A DNA stretch of 64,000 nt from Ligustrum vulgare. Its lineage: Eukaryota; Streptophyta; Magnoliopsida; Lamiales; Oleaceae. Where the stretch lies: the NCBI GenBank assembly GCA_963555705.1, contig OY743184.1:30142614-30206613 (forward strand), read 5' to 3'. The notes beneath the pieces were generated by a model. It was not told where the DNA came from, did no database searches, and was given only the letters and a program-made list of their open reading frames with translations. This document shows, piece after piece, positions 26,901 to 42,000 of this stretch (the stretch's first letter is position 1; each line of letters opens with the position of its first letter). The position numbers were made by a program, and so were the translations under genes.

Positions 26901-29900
26901 AATAAAATAAAAATACTCTCATATAGTTTATGGTTTCTAACACGTCCTTCAATTGATGAGAGAAAATGAAATAATCCGTACTTTTTGAATTAATCTTTCT
27001 ACATGCATATAATAATTATTTTTTTTTAAAAATAAATTTCATCTAAAAGTCTTAAAGGGAGAAACTTTTTACTATTATTCTACCCTCATATATTTTTTTG
27101 AGTATTTTACCCCCCCCCATATTTTTAATAATTTCGTATTCACCCCTAGTTTTAATTAATGTACATTTTTTAATATTTTATTTCTTTTAGTTTTTGTATT
27201 GTCAATAAATTTTTTTTTCATACGTATATAATCTAAACTCTTCACTTTCTCCCTAAAAAATCTTTTCAATAAAATCAACAACTCCTATATAATTCATGGT
27301 TTCATATACGTTCATCAATTATTGAGAGAAAAAGAAAAATGGTTACTTATTTTAAATGCTTATAATAAATTATTTTTTTCATTAAAAAAAAAAAAACTAC
27401 ATCTAAAAGGCCTTAACAGGAGAAACTTTTTTACTATTGTTTTACCCTCATATATTTTTTTTGAGTATTTTACCTTCGCATATTTTTAATAATTTCATAT
27501 TCACCCCTCGTTTTAATTAATGTACATTTTTTAATATTTTATTTCTTTTTGTTTTTGTATTGTCTATAAAAATAATTTTCATACGTATATAATCTAAACT
27601 CTTCACTTTCTCCCTAAAAAATCTTTTCAATAAAATCAACAACTCCTGTATAATTCATGGTTTCATATACGTCCTTCAATTTTTGAGAGAAAAAGAAAAA
27701 ATGGTTACTTATTTTAAATGCTTATAATATTATTTTTTTTCTAAAAAAAACGACATCTAAAAGGTCTTAATGGGAGAAACTTTTTTATTATTATTTTACC
27801 CTCATATATTTTTTTGAGTATTTTACCTCCCATATTTTTAATAATTTCATATTCACCTCTAGTTTTAGTTAACGTACATTTTTAAATATTTTGTTTCTTT
27901 TTGTTTTCGTATTATCAGTAAAAATATTTTTCATACGTATATAATCTAAACTCTTGACTTTCTCCTGAAAAATATTTTAAATAAATTCAACAACTCTTAT
28001 ATAATTTATGATTTTCGACACGTCATTCAATTAATGAGAGAAAAAGAAAAAAATGGGTACTTATTGGAAATGCTTATAATAATTTTAAAAAAAAAAAAAC
28101 GACATCTAAAAGGTCTTAATGGGAGAAACTTTTTTATTATTATTTTACCCTCATATATTTTTTTGAGTATTTTACCTCCCATATTTTTAATAATTTCATA
28201 TTCACCTCTAGTTTTAGTTAACGTACATTTTTAAATATTTTGTTTCTTTTTGTTTTCGTATTATCAGTAAAAATATTTTTCATACGTATATAATCTAAAC
28301 TCTTGATTTTCTCCCGAAAAATATTTTAAATAAATTCATCAACTCTTATATAATTTATGATTTTCGACACGTCTTTCAATTAATGAGAGAAAAATAAAAA
28401 ATGGGTACTTATTGGAAATGCTTATAATAATTTAAAAAAAAAAACTACATCTAAAAGGTCTTAACGGGAAAGCTTTTTTATTATTTTTTTACCCCATATT
28501 TTTTTTTGGAGTTTTCCCTCGCATATTTTTAATAATTTCATATTCACCTCTAGTTTTAGTTAATATACATTTTTACATATTTTGTTTCTTTTTGTTTCCG
28601 TATTGTTAATAAAAATATTTTTCATACGTATATAATCTAAACTCTTCAATTTCTCAATAAAAAATCATTTAAATAAAATAAAAATACTCTCATATAGTTT
28701 ATGATTTCTAACACGTCCTTCAATTAATGAGAGAAAATGAAATAATCCGTACTTTTTGAATTAATCTTTCTACATGCATATAATAATTATTTTTTTTAAA
28801 AATAAATTTCATCTAAAAGCCTTAAAGGGAGAAACTTTTTACTATTATTCTACCCTCATATATTTTTTTGAGTATTTTACCCACCCATATTTTTAATAAT
28901 TTCGTATTCACCCCTAGTTTTGATTAATGTAAATTTTTTAATATTTTATTTCTTTTAGTTTTTGTATTGTCAATAATTTTTTTTTTCATACATATATAAT
29001 CTAAACTCTTCACTTTCTCCCTAAAAAATCTTTTTAATAAAATCAACAACTCCTATATAATTCATGGTTTCATATACGTCCATCAATTATTGAGAGAAAA
29101 AGAAAAATGGTTACTTATTTTAAATGCTTATAATAAATTATTTTTTTCATTAAAAAAAAAAAAAAACTACATCTAAAAGGCCTTAACAGGAGAAACTTTT
29201 TTACTATTGTTTTACCCTCATATATTTTTTTTGAGTATTTTACCTTCGCATATTTTTAATAATTTCATATTCACCCCTCGTTTTAATTAATGTACATTTT
29301 TTAATATTTTATTTCTTTTTGTTTTTGTATTGTCTATAAAAGTAATTTTCATACGTATATAATCTAAACTCTTCACTTTCTCCCTAAAAAATCTTTTCAA
29401 TAAAATCAACAACTCTTGTATAATTCATGGTTTCATATACGTCCTTCAATTTTTGAGAGAAAAAGAAAAAATGGTTACTTATTTTAAATGCTTATAATAT
29501 TATTTTTTTTCTAAAAAAAACGACATCTAAAAGGTCTTAATGGGAGAAACTTTTTTATTATTATTTTACCCTTATATATTTTTTTGAGTATTTTACCTCC
29601 CATATTTTTAATAATTTCATATTCACCTCTAGTTTTAGTTAACGTACATTTTTAAATATTTTGTTTCTTTTTGTTTTCGTATTATCAGTAAAAATATTTT
29701 TCATACGTATATAATCTAAACTCTTGACTTTGTCCTGAAAAATATTTTAAATAAATTCAACAACTCTTATATAATTTATGATTTTCGACACGTCATTCAA
29801 TTAATGAGAGAAAGAAAAAATGGGTACTTATAGGAAATGCTTATAATAATTTTAAAAAAAAAAAACGACATCTAAAAGGTCTTAATGGGAGAAACTTTTT

Positions 29901-32900
29901 TATTATTATTTTACCCTCATATATTTTTTTAAGTATTTTACCTCCCATATTTTTAATAATTTCATATTCACCACTAGTTTTAGTTAATGTACATTTTTAA
30001 ATATTTTGTTTCTTTTTGTTTTCGTATTATCACTAAAAATATTTTTCATACGTATATAATCTAAACTCTTGATTTTCTCCCGAAAAATATTTTAAATAAA
30101 TTCAACAACTCTTATATAATTTATGATTTTCTACACGTCTTTCAATTAATGAGAGAAAAATAAAAAATGGGTACTTATTGGAAATGCTTATAATAATTTT
30201 AAAAAAAAAAAACTACATCTAAAAGGTCTTAACGGGAAAGCTTTTTTATTATTTTTTTACCCCATATTTTTTTTTGGAGTTTTCCCTCGTATATTTTTAA
30301 TAATTTCATATTCACCTCTAGTTTTAGTTAATATACATTTTTACATATTTTGTTTCTTTTTGTTTCCGTATTGTTAATAAAAATATTTTTCATACGTATA
30401 TAATCTAAACTCTTCAATTTCTCAATAAAAAATCATTTAAATAAAATAAAAATACTCTCATATAGTTTATGGTTTCTAACACGTCCTTCAATTAATGAGA
30501 GAAAATGAAATAATCCGTACTTTTTGAATTAATCTTTCTACATGCATATAATAATTATTTTTTTTTAAAAATAAATTTCATCTAAAAGTCTTAAAGGGAG
30601 AAACTTTTTACTATTATTCTACCCTCATATATTTTTTTGAGTATTTTACCCCCCCCCCATATTTTTAATAATTTCGTATTCACCCCTAGTTTTAATTAAT
30701 GTACATTTTTTAATATTTTATTTCTTTTAGTTTTTGTATTGTCAATAAATTTTTTTTTCATACGTATATAATCTAAACTCTTCACTTTCTCCCTAAAAAA
30801 TCTTTTCAATAAAATCAACAACTCCTATATAATTCATGGTTTCATATACGTTCATCAATTATTGAGAGAAAAAGAAAAATGGTTACTTATTTTAAATGCT
30901 TATAATAAATTATTTTTTTCATTAAAAAAAAAAAAAACTACATCTAAAAGGCCTTAACAGGAGAAACTTTTTTACTATTGTTTTACCCTCATATATTTTT
31001 TTTGAGTATTTTACCTTCGCATATTTTTAATAATTTCATATTCACCCCTCGTTTTAATTAATGTACATTTTTTAATATTTTATTTCTTTTTGTTTTTGTA
31101 TTGTCTATAAAAATAATTTTCATACGTATATAATCTAAACTCTTCACTTTCTCCCTAAAAAATCTTTTCAATAAAATCAACAACTCCTGTATAATTCATG
31201 GTTTCATATACGTCCTTCAATTTTTGAGAGAAAAAGAAAAAATGGTTACTTATTTTAAATGCTTATAATATTATTTTTTTTCTAAAAAAAACGACATCTA
31301 AAAGGTCTTAATGGGAGAAACTTTTTTATTATTATTTTACCCTCATATATTTTTTTGAGTATTTTACCTCCCATATTTTTAATAATTTCATATTCACCTC
31401 TAGTTTTAGTTAACGTACATTTTTAAATATTTTGTTTCTTTTTGTTTTCGTATTATCAGTAAAAATATTTTTCATACGTATATAATCTAAACTCTTGACT
31501 TTCTCCTGAAAAATATTTTAAATAAATTCAACAACTCTTATATAATTTATGATTTTCGACACGTCATTCAATTAATGAGAGAAAAAGAAAAAATGGGTAC
31601 TTATTGGAAATGCTTATAATAATTTAAAAAAAAAAAACGACATCTAAAAGGTCTTAATGGGAGAAACTTTTTTATTATTATTTTACCCTCATATATTTTT
31701 TTGAGTATTTTACCTCCCATATTTTTAATAATTTCATATTCACCTCTAGTTTTAGTTAACGTACATTTTTAAATATTTTGTTTCTTTTTGTTTTCGTATT
31801 ATCAGTAAAAATATTTTTCATACGTATATAATCTAAACTCTTGATTTTCTCCCGAAAAATATTTTAAATAAATTCATCAACTCTTATATAATTTATGATT
31901 TTCGACACGTCTTTCAATTAATGAGAGAAAAATAAAAAATGGGTACTTATTGGAAATGCTTATAATAATTTAAAAAAAAAAACTACATCTAAAAGGTCTT
32001 AACGGGAAAGCTTTTTTATTATTTTTTTACCCCATATTTTTTTTTGGAGTTTTCCCTCGCATATTTTTAATAATTTCATATTCACCTCTAGTTTTAGTTA
32101 ATATACATTTTTACATATTTTGTTTCTTTTTGTTTCCGTATTGTTAATAAAAATATTTTTCATACGTATATAATCTAAACTCTTCAATTTCTCAATAAAA
32201 AATCATTTAAATAAAATAAAAATACTCTCATATAGTTTATGATTTCTAACACGTCCTTCAATTAATGAGAGAAAATGAAATAATCCGTACTTTTTGAATT
32301 AATCTTTCTACATGCATATAATAATTATTTTTTTTAAAAATAAATTTCATCTAAAAGCCTTAAAGGGAGAAACTTTTTACTATTATTCTACCCTCATATA
32401 TTTTTTTGAGTATTTTACCCACCCATATTTTTAATAATTTCGTATTCACCCCTAGTTTTGATTAATGTAAATTTTTTAATATTTTATTTCTTTTAGTTTT
32501 TGTATTGTCAATAATTTTTTTTTTCATACGTATATAATCTAAACTCTTCACTTTCTCCCTAAAAAATCTTTTTAATAAAATCAACAACTCCTATATAATT
32601 CATGGTTTCATATACGTCCATCAATTATTGAGAGAAAAAGAAAAATGGTTACTTATTTTAAATGCTTATAATAAATTATTTTTTTCATTAAAAAAAAAAA
32701 AAAACTACATCTAAAAGGCCTTAACAGGAGAAACTTTTTTACTATTGTTTTACCCTCATATATTTTTTTTGAGTATTTTACCTTCGCATATTTTTAATAA
32801 TTTCATATTCACCCCTCGTTTTAATTAATGTACATTTTTTAATATTTTATTTCTTTTTGTTTTTGTATTGTCTATAAAAGTAATTTTCATACGTATATAA

Positions 32901-35900
32901 TCTAAACTCTTCACTTTCTCCCTAAAAAATCTTTTCAATAAAATCAACAACTCTTGTATAATTCATGGTTTCATATACGTCCTTCAATTTTTGAGAGAAA
33001 AAGAAAAAATGGTTACTTATTTTAAATGCTTATAATATTATTTTTTTTCTAAAAAAAACGACATCTAAAAGGTCTTAATGGGAGAAACTTTTTTATTATT
33101 ATTTTACCCTTATATATTTTTTTGAGTATTTTACCTCCCATATTTTTAATAATTTCATATTCACCTCTAGTTTTAGTTAACGTACATTTTTAAATATTTT
33201 GTTTCTTTTTGTTTTCGTATTATCAGTAAAAATATTTTTCATACGTATATAATCTAAACTCTTGACTTTGTCCTGAAAAATATTTTAAATAAATTCAACA
33301 ACTCTTATATAATTTATGATTTTCGACACGTCATTCAATTAATGAGAGAAAGAAAAAATGGGTACTTATAGGAAATGCTTATAATAATTTTTAAAAAAAA
33401 AAACGACATCTAAAAGGTCTTAATGGGAGAAACTTTTTTATTATTATTTTACCCTCATATATTTTTTTAAGTATTTTACCTCCCATATTTTTAATAATTT
33501 CATATTCACCACTAGTTTTAGTTAATGTACATTTTTAAATATTTTGTTTCTTTTTGTGTTTTCGTATTATCACTAAAAATATTTTTCATACGTATATAAT
33601 CTAAACTCTTGATTTTCTCCCGAAAAATATTTTAAATAAATTCAACAACTCTTATATAATTTATGATTTTCGACACGTCTTTCAATTAATGAGAGAAAAA
33701 TAAAAAATGGGTACTTATTGGAAATGCTTATAATAATTTTAAAAAAAAAAAAACTACATCTAAAAGGTCTTAACGGGAAAGCTTTTTTATTATTTTTTTA
33801 CCCCATATTTTTTTTTGGAGTTTTCCCTCGTATATTTTTAATAATTTCATATTCACCTCTAGTTTTAGTTAATATACATTTTTACATATTTTGTTTCTTT
33901 TTGTTTCCGTATTGTTAATAAAAATATTTTTCATACGTATATAATCTAAACTCTTCAATTTCTCAATAAAAAATCATTTAAATAAAATAAAAATACTCTC
34001 ATATAGTTTATGGTTTCTAACACGTCCTTCAATTGATGAGAGAAAATGAAATAATCCGTACTTTTTGAATTAATCTTTCTACATGCATATAATAATTATT
34101 TTTTTTTAAAAATAAATTTCATCTAAAAGTCTTAAAGGGAGAAACTTTTTACTATTATTCTACCCTCATATATTTTTTTGAGTATTTTACCCCCCCCATA
34201 TTTTTAATAATTTCGTATTCACCCCTAGTTTTAATTAATGTACATTTTTTAATATTTTATTTCTTTTAGTTTTTGTATTGTCAATAAATTTTTTTTTCAT
34301 ACGTATATAATCTAAACTCTTCACTTTCTCCCTAAAAAATCTTTTCAATAAAATCAACAACTCCTATATAATTCATGGTTTCATATACGTTCATCAATTA
34401 TTGAGAGAAAAAGAAAAATGGTTACTTATTTTAAATGCTTATAATAAATTATTTTTTTCATTAAAAAAAAAAAAACTACATCTAAAAGGCCTTAACAGGA
34501 GAAACTTTTTTACTTTTGTTTTACCCTCATATATTTTTTTTGAGTATTTTACCTTCGCATATTTTTAATAATTTCATATTCACCCCTCGTTTTAATTAAT
34601 GTACATTTTTTAATATTTTATTTCTTTTTGTTTTTGTATTGTCTATAAAAATAATTTTCATACGTATATAATCTAAACTCTTCACTTTCTCCCTAAAAAA
34701 TCTTTTCAGTAAAATCAACAACTCTTGTATAATTCATGGTTTCATATACGTCCTTCAATTTTTGAGAGAAAAAGAAAAAATGGTTACTTATTTTAAATGC
34801 TTATAATATTATTTTTTTTCTAAAAAAAACGACATCTAAAAGGTCTTAATGGGAGAAACTTTTTTATTATTATTTTACCCTCATATATTTTTTTGAGTAT
34901 TTTACCTCCCATATTTTTAATAATTTCATATTCACCTCTAGTTTTAGTTAACGTACATTTTTAAATATTTTGTTTCTTTTTGTTTTCGTATTATCAGTAA
35001 AAGTATTTTTCATACGTATATAATCTAAACTCTTGACTTTCTCCTGAAAAATATTTTAAATAAATTCAACAACTCTTATACAATTTATGATTTTCGACAC
35101 GTCATTCAATTAATGAGAGAAAAAGAAAAAATGGGTACTTATTGGAAATGCTTATAATAATTTAAAAAAAAAAAAAAAACGACATCTAAAAGGTCTTAAT
35201 GGGAGAAACTTTTTTATTATTATTTTACCCTCATATATTTTTTTAAGTATTTTGCCTCCCATATTTTTAATAATTTCATATTCACCACTAGTTTTAGTTA
35301 ATGTACATTTTTAAATATTTTGTTTCTTTTTGTTTTCGTATTATCAATAAAAATATTTTTCATACGTATATAATCTAAACTCTTGATTTTCTCCCGAAAA
35401 ATATTTTAAATAAATTCAACAACTCTTATAAAATTTATGATTTTCGACACGTCTTTCAATTAATGAGAGAAAAAGAAAAAATGGTTACTTATTGGAAATG
35501 CTTATAATAATTTTTTTAAAAAAAAACTACATCTAAAAGGTCTTAACGGGAAAGCTTTTTTATTATTTTTTTACCCCATATTTTTTTTTGGAGTTTTCCC
35601 TCGCATATTTTTAATATTTTCATATTCACCTCTAGTTTTAGTTAATATACATTTTTACATATTTTGTTTCTTTTTGTTTCCGTATTGTTAATAAAAATAT
35701 TTTTCATACGTATATAATCTAAACTCTTCAATTTCTCAATAAAAAATCATTTAAATAAAATAAAAATACTCTCATATAGTTTATGGTTTCTAACACGTCC
35801 TTCAATTAATGAGAGAAAATGAAATAATCCGTACTTTTTGAATTAATCTTTCTACATGCATATAATAATTATTTTTTTTTAAAAATAAATTTCATCTAAA

Positions 35901-38900
35901 AGCCTTAAAGGGAGAAACTTTTTACTATTATTCTACCCTCATATATTTTTTTGAGTATTTTACCCACCCATATTTTTAATAATTTCGTATTCACCCCTAG
36001 TTTTAATTAATGTACATTTTTTAATATTTTATTTCTTTTAGTTTTTGTATTGTCAATAAATTTTTTTTTCATACGTATATAATCTAAACTCTTCACTTTC
36101 TCCCTAAAAAATCTTTTCAATAAAATCAACAACTCCTATATAATTCATGGTTTCATATACGTTCATCAATTATTGAGAGAAAAAGAAAAATGGTTACTTA
36201 TTTTAAATGCTTATAATAAATTATTTTTTTCATAAAAAAAAAAAAAACTACATCTAAAAGGCCTTAACAGGAGAAACTTTTTTACTATTGTTTTACCCTC
36301 ATATATTTTTTTTGAGTATTTTACCTTCGCATATTTTTAATAATTTCATATTCACCCCTCGTTTTAATTAATGTACATTTTTTAATATTTTATTTCTTTT
36401 TGTTTTTGTATTGTCTATAAAAATAATTTTCATACGTATATAATCTAAACTCTTCACTTTCTCCCTAAAAAATCTTTTCAATAAAATCAACAACTCCTGT
36501 ATAATTCATGGTTTCATATACGTCCTTCAATTTTTGAGAGAAAAAGAAAAAATGGTTACTTATTTTAAATGCTTATAATATTATTTTTTTTCTAAAAAAA
36601 ACGACATCTAAAAGGTCTTAATGGGAGAAACTTTTTTATTATTATTTTACCCTCATATATTTTTTTGAGTATTTTACCTCCCATATTTTTAATAATTTCA
36701 TATTCACCTCTAGTTTTAGTTAACGTACATTTTTAAATATTTTGTTTCTTTTTGTTTTCGTATTATCAGTAAAAATATTTTTCATACGTATATAATCTAA
36801 ACTCTTGACTTTCTCCTGAAAAATATTTTAAATAAATTCAACAACTCTTATATAATTAATGATTTTCGACACGTCATTCAATTAATGAGAGAAAAAGAAA
36901 AAATGGGTACTTATTGGAAATGCTTATAATAATTTAAAAAAAAAAAAACGACATCTAAAAGGTCTTAATGGGAGAAACTTTTTTATTATTATTTTACCCT
37001 CATATATTTTTTTGAGTATTTTACCTCCCATATTTTTAATAATTTCATATTCACCTCTAGTTTTAGTTAACGTACATTTTTAAATATTTTGTTTCTTTTT
37101 GTTTTCGTATTATCAGTAAAAATATTTTTCATACGTATATAATCTAAACTCTTGATTTTCTCCCGAAAAATATTTTAAATAAATTCATCAACTCTTATAT
37201 AATTTATGATTTTCGACACGTCTTTCAATTAATGAGAGAAAAATAAAAAATGGGTACTTATTGGAAATGCTTATAATAATTTAAAAAAAAAAAACTACAT
37301 CTAAAAGGTCTTAACGGGAAAGCTTTTTTATTATTTTTTTACCCCATATTTTTTTTTGGAGTTTTCCCTCGCATATTTTTAATAATTTCATATTCACCTC
37401 TAGTTTTAGTTAATATACATTTTTACATATTTTGTTTCTTTTTGTTTCCGTATTGTTAATAAAAATATTTTTCATACGTATATAATCTAAACTCTTCAAT
37501 TTCTCAATAAAAAATCATTTAAATAAAATAAAAATACTCTCATATAGTTTATGATTTCTAACGCGTCCTTCAATTAATGAGAGAAAATGAAATTATCCGT
37601 ACTTTTTGAATTAATCTTTCTACATGCATATAATAATTATTTTTTTTAAAAATAAATTTCATCTAAAAGCCTTAAAGGGAGAAACTTTTTACTATTATTC
37701 TACCCTCATATATTTTTTTGAGTATTTTACCCACCCATATTTTTAATAATTTCGTATTCACCCCTAGTTTTGATTAATGTAAATTTTTTAATATTTTATT
37801 TCTTTTAGTTTTTGTATTGTCAATAATTTTTTTTTTCATACGTATATAATCTAAACTCTTCACTTTCTCCCTAAAAAATCTTTTTAATAAAATCAACAAC
37901 TCCTATATAATTCATGGTTTCATATACGTCCATCAATTATTGAGAGAAAAAGAAAAATGGTTACTTATTTTAAATGCTTATAATAAATTATTTTTTTCAT
38001 TAAAAAAAAAAAAAAAACTACATCTAAAAGGCCTTAACAGGAGAAACTTTTTTACTATTGTTTTACCCTCATATATTTTTTTTGAGTATTTTACCTTCGC
38101 ATATTTTTAATAATTTCATATTCACCCCTCGTTTTAATTAATGTACATTTTTTAATATTTTATTTCTTTTTGTTTTTGTATTGTCTATAAAAATAATTTT
38201 CATACGTATATAATCTAAACTCTTCACTTTCTCCCTAAAAAATCTTTTCAATAAAATCAACAACTCCTGTATAATTCATGGTTTCATATACGTCCTTCAA
38301 TTTTTGAGAGAAAAAGAAAAAATGGTTACTTATTTTAAATGCTTATAATATTATTTTTTTTCTAAAAAAAACGACATCTAAAAGGTCTTAATGGGAGAAA
38401 CTTTTTTATTATTATTTTACCCTCATATATTTTTTTGAGTATTTTACCTCCCATATTTTTAATAATTTCATATTCACCTCTAGTTTTAGTTAACGTGCAT
38501 TTTTAAATATTTTGTTTCTTTTTGTTTTCGTATTATCAGTAAAAATATTTTTCATACGTATATAATCTAAACTCTTGACTTTCTCCTGAAAAATATTTTA
38601 AATAAATTCAACAACTCTTATATAATTTATGATTTTCGACACGTCATTCAATTAATGAGAGAAAAATAAAAAATGGGTACATATTGGAAATGCTTATAAT
38701 AATTTTAAAAAAAAAAAACGACATCTAAAAGGTCTTAATGGGAGAAACTTTTTTATTATTATTTTACCCTCATATATTTTTTTAAGTATTTTACATCCCA
38801 TATTTTTAATAATTTCATATTCACCACTAGTTTTAGTTAATGTACATTTTTAAATATTTTGTTTCTTTTTGTTTTCGTATTATCAGTAAAAATATTTTTC

Positions 38901-39000
38901 ATTCGTATATAATCTAAACTCTTGACTTTCTCCGGAAAAATATTTTAAATAAATTCAACAACTCTTATATAATTTATGATTTTCGACACGTCATTCAATT
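20901..39000. repeat. 5-monomer higher-order repeat, ~1.77 kb, ten full periods, nested to 3.54 and 7.08 kb
   Basis: One monomer class (acacgtcattcaatt then gggtacttattgg) has anchors at 20944, 22711, 24486, 26255, 28026, 29796, 31567, 33334, 35105, 36877 and 38647, spacings of 1767-1775 bp. Four further classes follow in fixed order, recognised by cgtctttcaattaatg, acgtccttcaattaatgag then gaaataatccg, a catcaattattgag anchor, and ccttcaatttttgag. Alternate units differ at linked sites: acccaccc versus a pure C tract, and attcatcaactc versus attcaacaactc. The true repeating unit over much of the interval is therefore ten monomers. Adjacent copies appear nearly identical, which indicates recent homogenisation. 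Confidence 0.93.
23566..23577. repeat. C12 homopolymer tract, diagnostic of one HOR subclass
   Basis: The usual acccaccc string of this monomer class has become an uninterrupted run of 12 C. The same position has C9 near 27110, C10 near 30649 and C8 near 34190, about 3.54 kb apart. The intervening units at about 25337, 28878, 32418 and 35963 keep the interrupting A. Confidence 0.85.
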
Positions 39001-42000
39001 AATGAGAGAAAAAGAAAAAATGGGTACTTATTGGAAATGCTTATAATAATTTAAAAAAAAAACGACATCTAAAAGGTCTTAATGGGAGAAACTTTTTTAT
39101 TATTATTTTACCCTCATATATTTTTTTCAGTATTTTACCTCCCATATTTTTAATAATTTCATATTCACCACTAGTTTTAGTTAATGTACATTTTTAAATA
39201 TTTTGTTTCTTTTTTGTTTTCGTATTATCTGTAAAAATATTTTTCATACGTATATAATCTAAACTCTTGAATTTCTCCTGAAAAATATTTTAAATAAATT
39301 CAACAACTCTTATATAATTTATGATTTTCGACACGTCATTCAGTTAATGAGAGAAAAAGAAAAAATGGGTACTTATTGGAAATGCTTATAATAATTTTAA
39401 AAAAAAAAAACTACATCTATTCGGTCTTAACAGGAAAACTTTTTTATTATTGTTTTACCCTCATATTTTTTTTTTTAGTATTTTACCTCGCATATTTTTA
39501 ATAATTTCATATTCACCTCTAGTTTTAGTTAATATACATTTTTAAATATTTTGTTTCTTTTTATTTTCGTATTGTTAATAAAAATATTTTTCATACGTAT
39601 ATAATCTAAACTCTTCAATTTCTCAATAAAAAATCATTTAAATAAAATCAAAATACTATCATATAGTTTATGGTTTTTAACACATCCTTCAATTAATGAG
39701 AGAAAATGAAATAATCCGTACTTTTTGAATTAATCTTTCTACATGCATATAATAATTATTTTTTTTAAAAATAAATTTCATCTAAAAGGCCTTAAAGGGA
39801 GAATCTTTTTACTATTATTCTACCCTCATATATTTTTTTGAGTATTTTACCCACCCATATTTTTAATAATATCGTATTCACCCCTAGTTTTAATTAATGT
39901 ACATTTTTTAATATTTTATTTCTTTTAGTTTTTGTATTGTCAATAATTTTTTTTTCATACGTATATAATCTAAACTCTTCACTTTCTCCCTAAAAAATCT
40001 TTTCAATAAAATCAACAACTCCTATATAATTCATGGTTTCATATACGTCCTTCAATTATTGAGAGAAAAAGAAAAATTGTTACTTATTTTAAATGCTTAT
40101 AATATTATTTTTTTTAAAAAAAAAAAACGACATCTAAAAGGTCTTAATGGGAGAAACTTTTTTATTATTATTTTACCCTCATATATTGTTTTGAGTATTT
40201 TACCTCCCATATTTTTAATAATTTCATATTCACCTCTAGTTTTAGTTAATGTACATTTTTAAATATTTTGTTTCTTCTTGTTTTCGTATTATCAACAAAA
40301 ATATTTTTCATACGTATATAATCTAAACTCTTGACTTTCTCCCGAAAAATATTTTAAATAAATTCAACAACTCTTATATAATTTATGATTTTCGACACTT
40401 CATTCAATTAATGAGAGAAAAAGAAAAAATGGGTACTAATTGGAAATGCTTATAATAATTAAAAAAAAACTACATCTAAAAGGTCTTAACGGGAAAACTT
40501 TTTTATTATTGTTTTACCCTCATATTTTTTTTTGAGTATTTTACCCTTGCATATTTTTAATAATTTTATATTCACCCCTAGGTTTAATTAATTGTACATT
40601 TTTTAATATTTTTTTTCTTTTTGTTTTCGTATTGTCAATAAAAATATGTTTCATACATATATAATCTAAACTCTTCACTTTCTCCCTAAAAAATATTTTC
40701 AATAAAATCAAATACTCTCATATAGTTTATGGTTTCTAGCACGTCCTTCAATTAATGAGAGAAAATGAAATAATCCGTACTTTTTGAATTAATTTTTCTA
40801 CATGCATATAATATTTATTTTTTTAAAAAATAAATTTCATCTAAAAGGCCTTAAAGGGAGAAACTTTTTACTAATATTCTACCCTCATATATTTTTTGAG
40901 TATTTTACCCACGCATATATTTAATAATTTCATATTCACCCCTAGTTTTAATTACTGTACATTTTTTAATATTTTATTTCTTTTTCGTTTGCGTATTGTC
41001 ATTAAAAATATTTTTCATACGTAAATAATCTAAACTCTTCACTTTCTCCCTAAAAAATATTTTAAATAAAATCAACAACTCCTATATAATTTATGGTTTC
41101 ATACACGTCCTTCAATTAATGAGAGAAAAAGAAAAAAATGGTTACTTATTGTAAATGCTTATAATAAATTAGTTTTTTCATAAAAAAAAAAAACATCTAA
41201 AAGGTCTTAACGGGAGAAACTTTTTTACTATTGTTTTACCCTCATATATTTTTTTGAGTATTTTACCCTCGCATATTTTTAATAATTTCATATTCACCCA
41301 TAGTTTTAATTAATGTAAATTTTTTAATATTTTATTTATTTTTGTTTTTGTATTGTAAATAAAAATATTTTTCATACGTATATAATCTAAACTCTTCACT
41401 TTCTCCCTAAAAAATCTTTTCAATAAAATCAAGAACTCCTATATAATTCATGGTTTCATATACGTCCTTCAATTATTGAGAGAAAAAGAAAAAATGGTTA
41501 CTTATTTTAAATGCTTATAATAATTTAAAAAAAAAAAAAAAACGACATCTAAAAGGTCTTAATGGGAGAAACTTTTTATTATTATTTTACCGTCATATAT
41601 TTTTTTGAGTATTTTACCTCCCATATTTTTAATAATTTCATATTCACCTCTAGTTTTAGTTAATGTACATTTTTAAATATTTTATTTCTTTTTGTTTTCG
41701 TATTATCAATAAAAATATTTTTCATACGTATATAATCTAAACTCTTTACTTTCTCCCGAAAATATTTTAAATAAATTCAACAACTCTTATATAATTTATG
41801 ATTTTCGACACATCATTCAATTAATGAGAGAAAAAAAAAATGGGTACTTATTGGAAATGCTTATAATAATTAAAAAAAAAACTACATCTAAAAGGTCTTA
41901 ACGGGAAAAAAAATTTCTTATTGTTTTACCCTCATATTTTTTTTTGAGTATTTTACCATCGCATATTTTTAATAATTTCATATTCACCTCTAGTTTTAGT

